Shown here: positions 31,886-41,867 of the stretch, one piece after another
Position numbering within the stretch: position 1 is the stretch's first letter
Layout of the letters: the number at the start of each line of letters is the position of its first letter
DNA from: Trichomonas vaginalis G3
Lineage: Eukaryota; Parabasalia; Trichomonadida; Trichomonadidae
DNA: 64,000 nucleotides
NCBI RefSeq assembly: GCF_026262505.1
Contig: NC_067204.1
Coordinates: forward strand, 13,100,522-13,164,521
Reading direction: 5' to 3'
Notes under the pieces: model-generated
Databases searched by the model: none
Told to the model about the DNA's origin: nothing
The model's input: only the letters and a program-made list of their open reading frames with translations
Position numbers and translations under genes: made by a program

Positions 31886-32287
31886 ATGGGTTTATTTGGC
31901 GCATTAGCAGGAGTTGCATCCAGATTTTTGCCCGCAGTGGGAACAATAGCCAGAGGTGTATTTGGAGTTGGAAGGAAGATTTTGAGTACATTAGGTATAC
32001 TTAAAGAGAAAGCACAACCTATTATACAAACTGTACAGAAAGGTTGGGATGTAGCACGAGATGCCACAAATCTTATTCCAAATCCTGAAACAAGAGGAAA
32101 AGTTCAAGGATGGATGGACAATGTAGGAAGACAAGCAGGAAACTATTATAACAAAGCAAATGACTACTATAACCAAGCAGGACACTATATGGACCAAGGT
32201 GAAAGATTCTTTAACAGAGGATATAACCATGCACAACAATGGGTAAACAATAACCAACCTCAACCGCCTCAAACGTGGGGAATGTAA
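31886..32287 (+). CDS. 133-aa amphipathic/hydrophobic protein, Polinton
   Basis: The N-terminal ~45 residues are small, hydrophobic and basic (MGLFGALAGVASRFLPAVG, then ARGVFGVGRKIL). The C-terminal part contains repeated NYYNKANDYYNQAGHYMDQ-type tyrosine/asparagine-rich units. The style is that of a membrane-active minor capsid protein. Function inferred only from composition. Confidence 0.55.
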   Translation: MGLFGALAGVASRFLPAVGTIARGVFGVGRKILSTLGILKEKAQPIIQTVQKGWDVARDATNLIPNPETRGKVQGWMDNVGRQAGNYYNKANDYYNQAGHYMDQGERFFNRGYNHAQQWVNNNQPQPPQTWGM

Positions 32288-32306
32288 AGTTTTTTATTGA
32301 GATGAA

Positions 32307-32459
32307 ATGAACAATGCAGCATTGAGACAAATGGGTTCAAGATGGATTTGTCGGCTTCCAGCAGTTACACAACGTGTTTGTCAAGTTCTTCCTATACCTC
32401 AGGAAGTTTTAGACCGACTTAAAAAACCTAAACAACCAGTTGAAAACAAACCAAACTAA
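32307..32459 (+). CDS. 50-aa hypothetical protein, Polinton
   Basis: A short clean frame starting MNNAALRQMGSRWICR and ending in a Lys/Pro-rich tail. It is supported by the leader TTTTTATTGAGATGAA directly before the ATG, which is almost the same as that of the next small ORF. Confidence 0.45.
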   Translation: MNNAALRQMGSRWICRLPAVTQRVCQVLPIPQEVLDRLKKPKQPVENKPN

Positions 32460-32478
32460 AATTTTTTACTGAGATGAA

Positions 32479-32619
32479 ATGACCGAAGAAGTTGAAACGG
32501 TAGATTTGACACCACAAACAAAAAGTTCAGAACCATTGTCAAAACCTGTCAAAGAACTTACAGATGAAGAGAAAAATTCAATAATAGAAAGTGGCCAGGT
32601 CTGGAAATACAAACCCTAA
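32479..32619 (+). CDS. 46-aa acidic hypothetical protein, Polinton
   Basis: Starts MTEEVETVDLTPQTK. Preceded by TTTTTACTGAGATGAA, nearly identical to the leader at 32291-32306, suggesting duplicated or co-regulated small genes. Confidence 0.4.
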   Translation: MTEEVETVDLTPQTKSSEPLSKPVKELTDEEKNSIIESGQVWKYKP

Positions 32620-33898
32620 CTACAAAGTCACTTTTCATAAAAATGGAACGGCTAGTATCTCAAAAAAGAAACAGACTCTCACAAATAAAATATTGAAGTC
32701 TGAAGGAGCTTTTCGAGACAACAGATGGAAAAGTTTACTTTCACTGACCAACAGTTCATTATAGAAATCTCATTGACTTAGAGTCGAAATATTCTAAACT
32801 TACAACCAAAACACAAAAATTGAAAGGAAAACAAAAACAAATGGCATATGATATTTATGAAGATGTTGACGACAACAACTGTTCCTGCAAGTGAAGTAAA
32901 GTCAGAGGAACCGAAAGTGACGAAAAACCGATAGAAGAAAGAAAACCAAAATCTGAAGATAAACCAAAAACCAAAGTTTAGTTTGGAAACTAAACCAAGT
33001 CAACCTTCATTAGCTGGTATGGGTTGGCGTCAAAGACTTATGGCAGCAGGCGGTTATGTAAAGTAAAGAGAAAAAAAAATATTTTTTTTATTTTTATAAA
33101 AAATGCCCCATATAGAATGGATAAAAATCTGCTAGAATAAAAAGCAGAGTTGCAAAGATATGGTTGGAGAGTTTCGAAGAAGTTTCAATATAGGAAGGGA
33201 AGACCCATAAAAGTCTATGACAAATTGTCTGGTCTTCGCTACGAAATGGATTTGAAACAGCACGTGCAAATTATCCAAACAGACTAGAGAGGTTAGAAGA
33301 AGAACGTCTTATGGACATGCCTTTCGATGTTAGTGAACCTCAAGTTGAAGGACACGACGGCTTTGCCAGATTCTATTGGAAACATGACGAACAATTGCAT
33401 CCTTTGAGAAGGAAAAAAGGAAAAGGTGAAGACGCACATGCTCCCATGGAAAGAACAAGATATGCATATGAGAAAGTACCGTGAAGTTAGAAGTCAAATT
33501 ACTTCTGGTCGAACCTTTTACAGTAAACTTTGACGAAGGAAAGAACAAAGAAGGCTTCATGGGTGTACTTGCTGCCATACAAGACGGAAATAAGAAAGGA
33601 CACAATCTCAGATTGACCATAACAGATTTGGATGGTCACATTTACTATGCACATGGCAATGTCACAACAGCTGCAATGCTTCTGACGCTTTCAAGACTAC
33701 AAAGAGAGAACAAATGGTTGACTCCGACTCAGACATTTTGAATGCAATTGAAGGAATTGCAAGTGTCAAGTTCGAATGGTACCAACCTAACCCTCAAGCA
33801 GTCAGACAACATGCTGGACCGTTGGGAAACTTGTTTGTTAGATGAGAAATATGAAATGGCATACCATTTTAAAACAATATATTTTTACATATATTAAA
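32620..33898 (+). pseudogene. Broken gene remnants, Polinton
   Basis: Coding-like sequence on the plus strand is spread over this stretch but is broken. A readable part near 33481-33741 contains a DLDGHIYYAHGNVTTAAML segment. Not assigned to a family. Confidence 0.45.
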
Positions 33899-34759
33899 TG
33901 CTTCAGGTTGAAAAACAAAAACAACAAAAGTAACAGATACAAAACCGTTAGACTATATCTTTACAAATGCTGGTAGGACTATTTCAGATGAAGAAATTTC
34001 ATCCGAGCATACAGGTTTGACTATCCAATTCGTTGGCTTCAAAGTCCTTCAGATGCAAAGGCAATAGGATTTAGAAGAGTTTTGTTTTCAAATAGAACTA
34101 ACGCATTTATGTTCGCAGTATATTTTCATGGGCAGTATAAAGGTTCTGATGGTCTAATAGACAAATTTGATGAAATGAGAATCTTTACAGTTCGTTCAGA
34201 CGAAAGTCTTGAGAAAACTCTAAATGACTTTCAAACTCAAATGAACAAATATTATTGGGAATTTCAAGAAAAATACGACTCTTTACTAAATGGAACATAC
34301 TATCTGAAACTAGAATATGACAAGATGAACTCCACCGTTTCATTTCAAAAGATTGAAATTAACCCTCCAAGAGATACAGAGTTTTTATTTTGGGGAGTAG
34401 ACAAACGTTCTTGGGCACAATTTCTTCGGTTACTAAACCAGAACGAACCATTACCACCAGATGGTCCATTTAAATTTATACTTCCACCAGCAGATTTGAC
34501 AGTTTATAGAAACGTGTTTGACCCTCAAAATGTTATGTGCCATGCAAGTTTCAGTTCAAGCAACAATAGTTTTCTATGTATTGGCAAGGACTTTTATGAC
34601 TTTGCTTCTAAATTCTACGAACCACCTAGTAACAGTTTCTCTGACTTTCAAGTTTGGTTCACAACAAATGGTGTGCAACATATTGTTCCATTGTACTATG
34701 ACTTTTATCTCGAATTGTCTTTCATATATAACTACGGAAAAGTGCTGAAAAAGTATTGA
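33899..34759 (+). pseudogene. Second copy (B) of the 282-aa structural-type protein, broken, Polinton
   Basis: Homologous along most of its length to the gene at 28636-29484. The last ~100 residues align closely (HASFS, NSFLCIGKDFY, YEPPSNSFSDFQVWFTT, FYLELSFIYNY). An upstream TATTTTTACATATATTAA leader matches the element's promoter motif. The copies are clearly diverged, so the duplication is old or selection kept two variants. It is broken near its start. Confidence 0.65.
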
Positions 34760-34895
34760 AAAATATATTTTAGGTGAAGAGGTTAGATCTAACACGTTTT
34801 CTAACCTCATTTCTAACATGGTCTAAAACTCATGAAAACAATTTATTTTAAAACTTTCACAAAAAACATAAAAAAGTGAAGTTAAACGTTAAGGT

Positions 34896-35192
34896 TTACT
34901 GAACTGGTTGGATGTCGCCTTCACAGGTTATGTAGAATGGTTGACCCGAGAAGTGAAGGAGAGACTGAATTGCCAATTTCATATGGGGTAGGGGGTTCTC
35001 CTTGTTTGGTATTTTTATCCAAGGACGTTTGTTTAGGAACTTAACAAGAGCTTCTCTTTTGGCGTCCTTTATGTCGTCGAAAGGAGTGTTTTCTGGTATT
35101 TGAATTGGAATTCCGGTCGAAGTCTCGAGATTCAAGACAGCCCTTCCAGAAATAGTGGTGAACTTGACCTTGGGCTTCATGACCTTGCGCAA
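34896..35192 (-). CDS. Hypothetical 98-aa protein, Polinton
   Basis: Begins MRKVMKPKVKFTTISGRAV and contains a KDAKREALVKFLNKRPW segment. No known family. Isolated by AT-rich spacers, with a copy of the GGTTAGATCTAAC palindrome to its right side of the genome order (34781). Confidence 0.4.
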   Translation of the reverse strand: MRKVMKPKVKFTTISGRAVLNLETSTGIPIQIPENTPFDDIKDAKREALVKFLNKRPWIKIPNKENPLPHMKLAIQSLLHFSGQPFYITCEGDIQPVQ

Positions 35193-35239
35193 GTAGTCTT
35201 TTACGCAGTCGTTAATTTAAATTAGGTAAATTGCCTCGT

Positions 35240-35460
35240 CAAATCCTTCTGGCATTCCGAGTCCTTCCTTCCAACAGAAAAATATTTTCCCGACAACTGG
35301 AAAAAATTTTCCGGACAAAAGGAAAAATTTTTCCCGACGACAAGAAAAAATTTTCCAGTTGTCCGTCCGTAAACCATTCAAATTTTCGAAAATTGAGAAC
35401 TTTTTGGTCGAACTTCAGAAAAAGTTTTTCCTTCCGACAGGAAAGGTTTTTCCATCCGAC
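35240..35460. repeat. Short inverted/tandem repeats (GGAAAAATTTTTCC-like)
   Basis: Several small stems such as CCGACAACTGGAAAAAATTTTCCGG and its partner CAGTTGTCCG recur over ~200 bp upstream of the Pro/Gln-rich gene. Confidence 0.5.
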
Positions 35461-35473
35461 AGGACACAAACAG

Positions 35474-35812
35474 ATGACTGACGTTCCACCAACCGAGTCC
35501 ATTCCCGAACCAGAGGAACCTAAAGAACCACAACAGTCTCCTCAGCAACCTCAGTTCCAGCAAGTACCTCCGAATTTCTACCAATTTCCACTTCAAGGTT
35601 ACTACCCACCACAAGGCTTCCCGAACTACCCTCCTCTGCCTATGCCTTACTTCCCCAACCCTTGGATGTTCCAGCAAGCTCCACCCCAACAATTCCAATC
35701 TCAGTCCAAATCGAAGAGAGACCAAGAGTTCGAAGAAGGTCTGAACCGCTTACGCAAAGAGTACGCTACAGCCCCTATTGAGAGAAAGTTGTTCCCGGAC
35801 CAAAAAATATAA
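35474..35812 (+). CDS. Pro/Gln-rich disordered protein, Polinton
   Basis: 112 residues from the internal ATG (MTDVPPTESIPEPEEPKEP), with a dense PQQPQFQQVPPNF / YPPQGFPNYPPLPMPYF composition and a charged C-terminal helix (RDQEFEEGLNRLRKEY). The frame is open upstream to 35231, but that part consists of short hairpin-forming repeats of GGAAAAATTTTTCC type, so I prefer the internal start. Possibly a scaffold or matrix protein; not recognised. Confidence 0.45.
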   Translation: MTDVPPTESIPEPEEPKEPQQSPQQPQFQQVPPNFYQFPLQGYYPPQGFPNYPPLPMPYFPNPWMFQQAPPQQFQSQSKSKRDQEFEEGLNRLRKEYATAPIERKLFPDQKI

Positions 35813-35943
35813 TTTAGGGTAGAAGGTTAGATCTAACCTGTTTTCTAACCTGTTTTCTACCCTCATGAATTTTCATGAATTTTCATGAATTTCCTTAAGA
35901 TAGAAAAAATAAAATTAGTTTTATTTTTATTTATTTTTTTATT

Positions 35944-36573
35944 TTGTATGTAAAGACAGAAATGTCAAACATTGAGTTTGAAACAGTTAAAAAGATAGAC
36001 AATGACACCAAAGTGGTTAGAATAGGTGATTTAAACGTAAGATACTCAAAGAAATACAACAAATATTCTTTGTCAGACATTTTATCTCCATTTGGAAAGA
36101 GACCGAAGGACTGGGTTAAAATTGCTTCTACTCAGAAATTTTTGACAAGAAATCCTGAGCTTATGATATCAGTAGCATTTCATGGAACAAGAGCATATCT
36201 TATAGACAAAAGTCTTATACCAATAGTTTTGTTATGGATTGACCCAGTTGTTGGATATAACTTCATAACATATGGTTCATTCGATACGGAACGTTGCAGT
36301 GAAGGCTTACTTTACATCGTTCAGAAACCGAAGGACTTCAATACAAAAAGATATAAGATAGGAAGGACATATAATATAACTCAAAGATATGACAGTACAG
36401 TCAATATAGTCAAGGTTGTGTTTGCTAATGATATGAGAGCTGCAGAAACAGAACTACTTGAAAAGTTTGAGAAAATGTATGGTGCTCCCATAAAAGGTAA
36501 AGAAACGTTTGAAGTAGATGAGATAGATAAAGCTATAAAATTATTTGACGAAGTTGCTGAAAAATACATGTAA
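35944..36573 (+). CDS. KilA-N-like plus T5orf172 (GIY-YIG-like) protein, Polinton
   Basis: 209 residues. Residues about 40-110 (LSDILSPFGKRPKDWVKIAS, then FHGTRAYLIDKSLIPIVLLW) fit a KilA-N DNA-binding domain. Residues about 120-195 (GLLYIVQKPKDF, YKIGRTYNITQRY, AAETELLEKFEKMYG, GKETFEV) fit the T5orf172 domain, a GIY-YIG-nuclease relative common in phage and large DNA virus proteins. Likely DNA-binding or nuclease. The likelier start is the second ATG (MSNIEFE, 35962), since the leader just before it is shared with two other genes of this cluster. Confidence 0.7.
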   Translation: MYVKTEMSNIEFETVKKIDNDTKVVRIGDLNVRYSKKYNKYSLSDILSPFGKRPKDWVKIASTQKFLTRNPELMISVAFHGTRAYLIDKSLIPIVLLWIDPVVGYNFITYGSFDTERCSEGLLYIVQKPKDFNTKRYKIGRTYNITQRYDSTVNIVKVVFANDMRAAETELLEKFEKMYGAPIKGKETFEVDEIDKAIKLFDEVAEKYM

Positions 36574-36665
36574 AGCGTTTATTTTTGGTCTTTTGTGAAA
36601 GTCAGAAAATAAAGTTAGTGTCATTTTTTTGTATTTTTTTGTATAAAAGATATGATTTCAGGGAT

Positions 36666-36703
36666 TTTTTTGACGAAGTGTTAACGTTCACTTCGTCAAA
36701 AAA
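36666..36703. promoter_or_regulatory. Perfect 15-bp hairpin
   Basis: TTTTTTGACGAAGTG and its exact reverse complement, with an 8-nt loop, ~90 bp downstream of the KilA-N/T5orf172 gene. Role unknown: terminator-like or a binding site. Confidence 0.65.
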
Positions 36704-36824
36704 TAACAGTTATATAATGAAAAAGTGTCATTTTTTTGTATTTTTTTGTATTTGACGAGAATGTCGGGTAGAAGGTTAGATCTAACCTGTTTTCTAACAC
36801 GTTTTCTAACCTCTTGAATTTTCA

Positions 36825-39016
36825 TGACTTCTTCGTAAATGTTTTGTCAAGACTTCTTCGTAAATGTTTTGTCAAGACTTCTTCGTAAATGTTTTGTCAT
36901 GACTTCTTCGTAAATGTTTTGTCATGACTTCTTCGTAAATGTTTTGTCATGACTTCTTCGTAAATGTTTTGTCAAGACTTCTTCGTAAATGTTTTGTCAT
37001 GAACTTCTTCGTAAATGTTTTGTCATGACTTCTTCGTAAATGTTTTGTCATGACTTCTTCGTAAATGTTTTGTCAAGACTTCTTCGTAAATGTTTTGTCA
37101 TGACTTCTTCGTAAATGTTTTGTCATGACTTCTTCGTAAATGTTTTGTCATGACTTCTTCGTAAATGTTTTTGTCAAGACTTCTTCGTAAATGTTTTGTC
37201 ATGACTTCTTCGTAAATGTTTTGTCATGACTTCTTCGTAAATGTTTTGTCATGACTTCTTCGTAAATGTTTTTGTCAAGACTTCTTCGTAAATGTTTTGT
37301 CATGACTTCTTCGTAAATGTTTTGTCATGACTTCTTCGTAAATGTTTTGTCATGAACTTCTTCGTAAATGTTTTGTCAAGACTTCTTCGTAAATGTTTTG
37401 TCATGACTTCTTCGTAAATGTTTTGTCATGACTTCTTCGTAATGTTTTGTCAAGACTTCTTCGTAATGAGTGTAAAGGACCCAAAAATAATGTTTAGGGT
37501 AGAAGGTTAGATCTAACCTGTTTTCTAACCTGTTTTCTAACCTCATTTCTAACCTCTTGAATTTTCATGACTTCTTCGTAAATGTTTTGTCATGACTTCT
37601 TCGTAAATGTTTTGTCAAGACTTCTTCGTAAATGTTTTGTCATGACTTCTTCGTAAATGTTTTGTCATGACTTCTTCGTAAATGTTTTGTCAAGACTTCT
37701 TCGTAAATGTTTTGTCATGACTTCTTCGTAAATGTTTTGTCATGACTTCTTCGTAAATGTTTTGTCATGACTTCTTCGTAAAATGTTTTGTCAAGACTTC
37801 TTCGTAAATGTTTTGTCATGACTTCTTCGTAAATGTTTTGTCATGACTTCTTCGTAAATGTTTTGTCATGACTTCTTCGTAAATGTTTTGTCATGACTTC
37901 TTCGTAAATGTTTTGTCAAGACTTCTTCGTAATGAGTGTAAAGGACCCAAAAATAATGTTTAGGGTAGAAGGTTAGATCTAACCTGTTTTCTAACCTGTT
38001 TTCTAACCTCATTTCTAACCTCTTGAATTTTCATGACTTCTTCGTAAATGTTTTGTCAAGACTTCTTCGTAAATGTTTTGTCATGACTTCTTCGTAAATG
38101 TTTTGTCATGACTTCTTCGTAAATGTTTTGTCATGACTTCTTCGTAAATGTTTTGTCATGACTTCTTCGTAAATGTTTTGTCATGACTTCTTCGTAAATG
38201 TTTTGTCAAGACTTCTTCGTAAATGTTTTGTCATGACTTCTTCGTAAATGTTTTTGTCAAGACTTCTTCGTAAATGTTTTGTCATGACTTCTTCGTAAAT
38301 GTTTTGTCATGACTTCTTCGTAAATGTTTTGTCAAGACTTCTTCGTAAATGTTTTGTCAATGACTTCTTCGTAAATGTTTTGTCAAGACTTCTTCGTAAA
38401 TGTTTTGTCATGACTTCTTCGTAAATGTTTTGTCAAGACTTCTTCGTAAATGTTTTGTCAAGACTTCTTCGTAAATGTTTTGTCATGACTTCTTCGTAAA
38501 TGTTTTGTCATGACTTCTTCGTAAATGTTTTGTCAAGACTTCTTCGTAAATGTTTTGTCATGACTTCTTCGTAAATGTTTTGTCATGACTTCTTCGTAAA
38601 TGTTTTGTCATGACTTCTTCGTAAATGTTTTGTCAAGACTTCTTCGTAAATGTTTTGTCAAGACTTCTTCGTAATGTTTTGTCATGACTTCTTCGTAATG
38701 TTTTGTTCATGACTTCTTCGTAAATGTTTTGTCAAGACTTCTTCGTAATGAGTGTAAAGGACCCAAAAATAATGTTTAGGGTAGAAGGTTAGATCTAACC
38801 TGTTTTCTAACCTGTTTTCTAACCTCATTTCTAACCTCTTGAATTTTCATGATTTCATCGTATATGCTTTGTCAAACATGAACGTAAATGTTTTGTCAAA
38901 CATGAACGTAAATGTTTTGTCAAGACTTCTTCGTACATGTTTTGTCAAGACTTCTTCGTACATGCTTTGTCAAACATGAACGTAAATGTTTTGTCAAGAC
39001 TTCTTCATCGTAATGA
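36825..39016. repeat. Central iteron array, 25-bp unit, ~70 copies in four blocks
   Basis: The unit GACTTCTTCGTAAATGTTTT plus GTCA(T/A) is repeated in blocks at about 36833-37467, 37567-37932, 38035-38750 and (diverged, with AAACATGAACGTAAATG variants) 38850-39010. The blocks are separated by a ~100-bp spacer that holds TTTAGGGTAGAAGGTTAG and two further copies of TGTTTTCTAACC. The same unit appears inverted at 40383-40455 and 40560-40710. Confidence 0.95.
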
Positions 39017-39177
39017 GCGTAAATCAGACAAAAATAATGTTTAGGGTAGAAGGTTAGATCTAACCTGTTTTCTACCCTCATTTCTACCCTCTTGAATTTT
39101 CATGAATTTTCCCGAAATAAAAAATAAAGTTAGTTTTATTTTTTTATTTTTTTTTATTTTGTATAAAAGAACAGAAA

Positions 39178-40109
39178 TGTCAGTCGAAGCAACAACAATT
39201 CAAACAACAGCACCAAACTCGTTAGTCATGAATCCAACATCTATGTTAGTAGAAATGAAAAGCTTCATTCCTTCTTCATATACTTTTGAAACAGAAATCC
39301 AGAAGATAAAGCAGGAACTTTTAACAAGTACTTTGGACTGTTGTGCGAAAGATGAACAAAATGAACAGTATCTTTACGACATGCAGGACCTGGTGGAACA
39401 TTTACCCAAATTGCCTGAAATCCAACAACAAAAGCTCACTATTCCTGAATTCGATGAAATTGAAGTGAAACCAACTGACTCAGTAGAAATAAAGAAGTTC
39501 ATACGAAAGGTAAACTATGAATTCCTTGGATTTCATTGTAACCATAAGGTTATGGACAAAGATTGCGACATGGTATATAAGAACATCTCTGACATATATA
39601 AATCTGAAGAATTTAAGACCTACGACAACTTTGTTTCGTTAGTTGCTGAATGTGTATGGCAGATAAGAGATAAAGATAAAAGATGTAAAATATGGAACAA
39701 ACAAATAAAACCAGCAGCTTTTGAGTTAAAGAAAACCATTGACGCTTTAGTTGTTCTAGCAGGTAAGGTTTCAGAATATAACGCAAAAATGAACCCGCAA
39801 TGTTCTAAATGTAAAGCGGCAATTAGGAAATATAACTACTCCGTCAAAGAGATAGAAAGAATGAGAAACGACTATGCAGATTTAAAGAAAGAAGCAGAAA
39901 AGCCAGCAGAAGATAAAATGGACATGTTAGCATTTCTGAACAAAAACTATCCAACTGCTGACGATTTCCTTCTATCTGACGTCAAGAAGAAATATAAAGA
40001 GACTTTCGGCATAGTTAAAACATTCGATGTACTAAAAGAAGAAATAGAAGCTACAAAACTGTTTAGAGTCTCACGAATTCATAACGTTTACCATGTAAAA
40101 CGCTTATAA
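39178..40109 (+). CDS. Hypothetical 310-aa protein between inverted iterons, Polinton
   Basis: The frame is open from 39102, but ATG at 39178 (MSVEATTIQTTAPNS) has the same leader (TTTTATTTTGTATAAAAGAA...) as the genes at 35.96 and 41.0 kb, so it is chosen. Features are a helical, lysine-rich protein with two CxxC-like cysteine pairs: FHCNHKVMDKDC, and NPQCSKCKAAIRKY near residues 215-230. The layout could bind a metal or DNA. It lies at the centre of the mirrored iteron/palindrome block. Family not recognised. Confidence 0.55.
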
Positions 40110-40256
40110 AATAACTGGGGTAGAAAAGAGGTTAGAAAACAGGTTAGATCTAACCTTCTACCCTAAAATATATTTTTATTGAATTCAGCAACAAAATTCT
40201 GAGTAAAATAATTTTTAGGGCTTGTGTCAAACCGTTGAGTTTTCACAAAATTTAAA

Positions 40257-40800
40257 AAATAACGTTTACCATGTGAAACGCTTATAAAATAACTGGGGTA
40301 GAAAACAGGTGAGAAAACAGGTTAGATCTAACCTTCTACCCTAAAATATATTTTTGTCTGATTTACGCTCATTACGATGAAGAAGTCTTGACAAAACATT
40401 TACGAAGAAGTCTTGACAAAACATGTACGAAGAAGTCTTGACAAAACATGTACGATGAAATCATGAAAATTCATGAGGTGAGAAAAGAGGTTAGAAAACA
40501 GGTTAGATCTAACCTTCTACCCTAAAATATATTTTTGTCTGATTTACGCTCATTACGATGAAGAAGTCTTGACAAAACATGTACGAAGAAGTCTTGACAA
40601 AACATTTACGAAGAAGTCTTGACAAAACATATACGTTCATGTTTGACAAAACATATACGTTCATGTTTGACAAAACATTTACGAAGAAGTCTTGACAAAA
40701 CATATACGATGAAATCATGAAAATTCATGAGGTGAGAAAAGAGGTTAGAAAACAGGTTAGATCTAACCTTCTACCCTAAAATATATTTTTGCTGAATTCA
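40257..40800. repeat. Duplicated gene ends and inverted iterons
   Basis: 40257-40306 repeats the last ~50 bp of the preceding gene and its downstream sequence. Then come inverted 25-bp iterons and three further copies of the GGTTAGATCTAACC block, a mirror image of the left side. Confidence 0.8.
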
Positions 40801-40839
40801 GCACAAAAATCTGAGTAAAATGGCATAAGATTGCTTCCC

Positions 40840-41006
40840 TCGGAAAACCTTAGTCGCCAAAACTCTATGAAAACAGTGAAGAACAGCGAGTAGGTAAGAA
40901 ACCTTAGTCGCCAAAACTCTATGAAAACAGTGAATTTCCTTAAGATAGAAAAAATAAAGTTAGTTTTATTTTTATTTATTTTTTTATCCGGAATATAAAG
41001 ACAGAT
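40840..41006. other. Leader region with short duplicated segment
   Basis: CCTTAGTCGCCAAAACTCTA occurs twice (about 40848 and 40902), and a related GTCGCCAAAACTCTATGAAA lies inside the next gene at about 41248. The last ~60 bp are the T-rich leader shared with the genes at 35.96 and 39.18 kb. Confidence 0.6.
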
Positions 41007-41708
41007 ATGTCAACAACCGAGAACACAACAACAGTTATAGTCCATGAAGCTATAAATGAAGAATACGAGTACATACAGTATAACAAACAGTTACGTCTCA
41101 TTCGTTCAGTCAAAGACGATATGTACCAAATGCAAAGTATTTTGACAGCATGTTTTGCTCCAGATACCAAACATACAGACGATTGGTTCAAAAACCAAAG
41201 CACACAAGAACTTTTGAGCGAAGCACAGCGACCCCGACTTTTTTCGGGGTCGCCAAAACTCTATGAAAATCGTAAAAATTTGCCAAATGGTTTGAGAGGC
41301 TGGTATGTACATAGACTTCTTGTAAATGCTGTTGCAATGTGGGCTTCGCCTCGTTATGCTTGGTATATTTACAGACTTCTTGACGAAATTCATAGACAAG
41401 AACGTGAAGAGATGGAAAAGAAACTTCATGCAAAAGATGAAGTCATTGAAGCAAAAGATGAAGTCATTGAAGCAAAAGACAAAAGCCTTCAGAAAAGAAT
41501 ACCACGTTCGGTACCAAAAGGAAAGGAAAAGAACTATAAGTATATGATTTATACTGAAGAGATGGAAAATGAAGAAGACAGAGATATGGTTATGTTGCAT
41601 TTAGTCAGAAGAAACAACAAAAGCTTTTACGACCTTGCTAAGATTTACAAATCTGACAGAAATTGGTTCTATCGCGAAAAACTTACCGATTTCAATGACA
41701 CCAAATGA
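41007..41708 (+). CDS. KilA-N domain protein, Polinton
   Basis: 233 residues. KilA-N core at about 85-130 (LPNGLRGWYVHRLLVNAVAM, then WASPRYAWYIYRLLDEI), followed by a coiled coil with directly repeated AKDEVIEAKDEVIEAKDK (about 140-160) and a C-terminal domain (YKYMIYTEEMENEEDRDMVM) as in poxvirus/mimivirus-type KilA-N proteins. Likely DNA-binding and regulatory. A GC-rich hairpin (CGACCCCGACTTTTTTCGGG) lies within the coding sequence at about 41230. Confidence 0.8.
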   Translation: MSTTENTTTVIVHEAINEEYEYIQYNKQLRLIRSVKDDMYQMQSILTACFAPDTKHTDDWFKNQSTQELLSEAQRPRLFSGSPKLYENRKNLPNGLRGWYVHRLLVNAVAMWASPRYAWYIYRLLDEIHRQEREEMEKKLHAKDEVIEAKDEVIEAKDKSLQKRIPRSVPKGKEKNYKYMIYTEEMENEEDRDMVMLHLVRRNNKSFYDLAKIYKSDRNWFYREKLTDFNDTK

Positions 41709-41867
41709 AGATGTGAAACAAATAGTTCAAGATACGTTACCAAACACACTATGATATTAAAGGTTGTACAATACTTACCTTCAAAGAAGATTTGCCATTG
41801 TTAAAGGAAAAAATAACAGAGTATTTTGACAACTTCAAACAAGTAGAGTAAATGCACTCTTTATTTT

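Larger units (their letters stand above)
34781..40768. repeat. Eleven dispersed copies of palindrome GGTTAGATCTAACC
   Basis: Copies start at 34781, 35825, 36775, 37505, 37971, 38787 and 39052 in one orientation of the flanking sequence, and at 40142, 40320, 40501 and 40755 in the other. The first copy is slightly altered (AACACG). Each is joined to ATATATTTTAGGGTAGAA-like sequence on one side and CTGTTTTCTAACC on the other. They lie just after stop codons or between iteron blocks. Role unknown: transcript ends, replication or packaging sites are all possible. Confidence 0.85.

Noticed and set aside
36825-39016. CRISPR array made of 25-bp repeats
   Set aside because: The repeats are directly adjacent with no unique spacers; better called iterons or a minisatellite.
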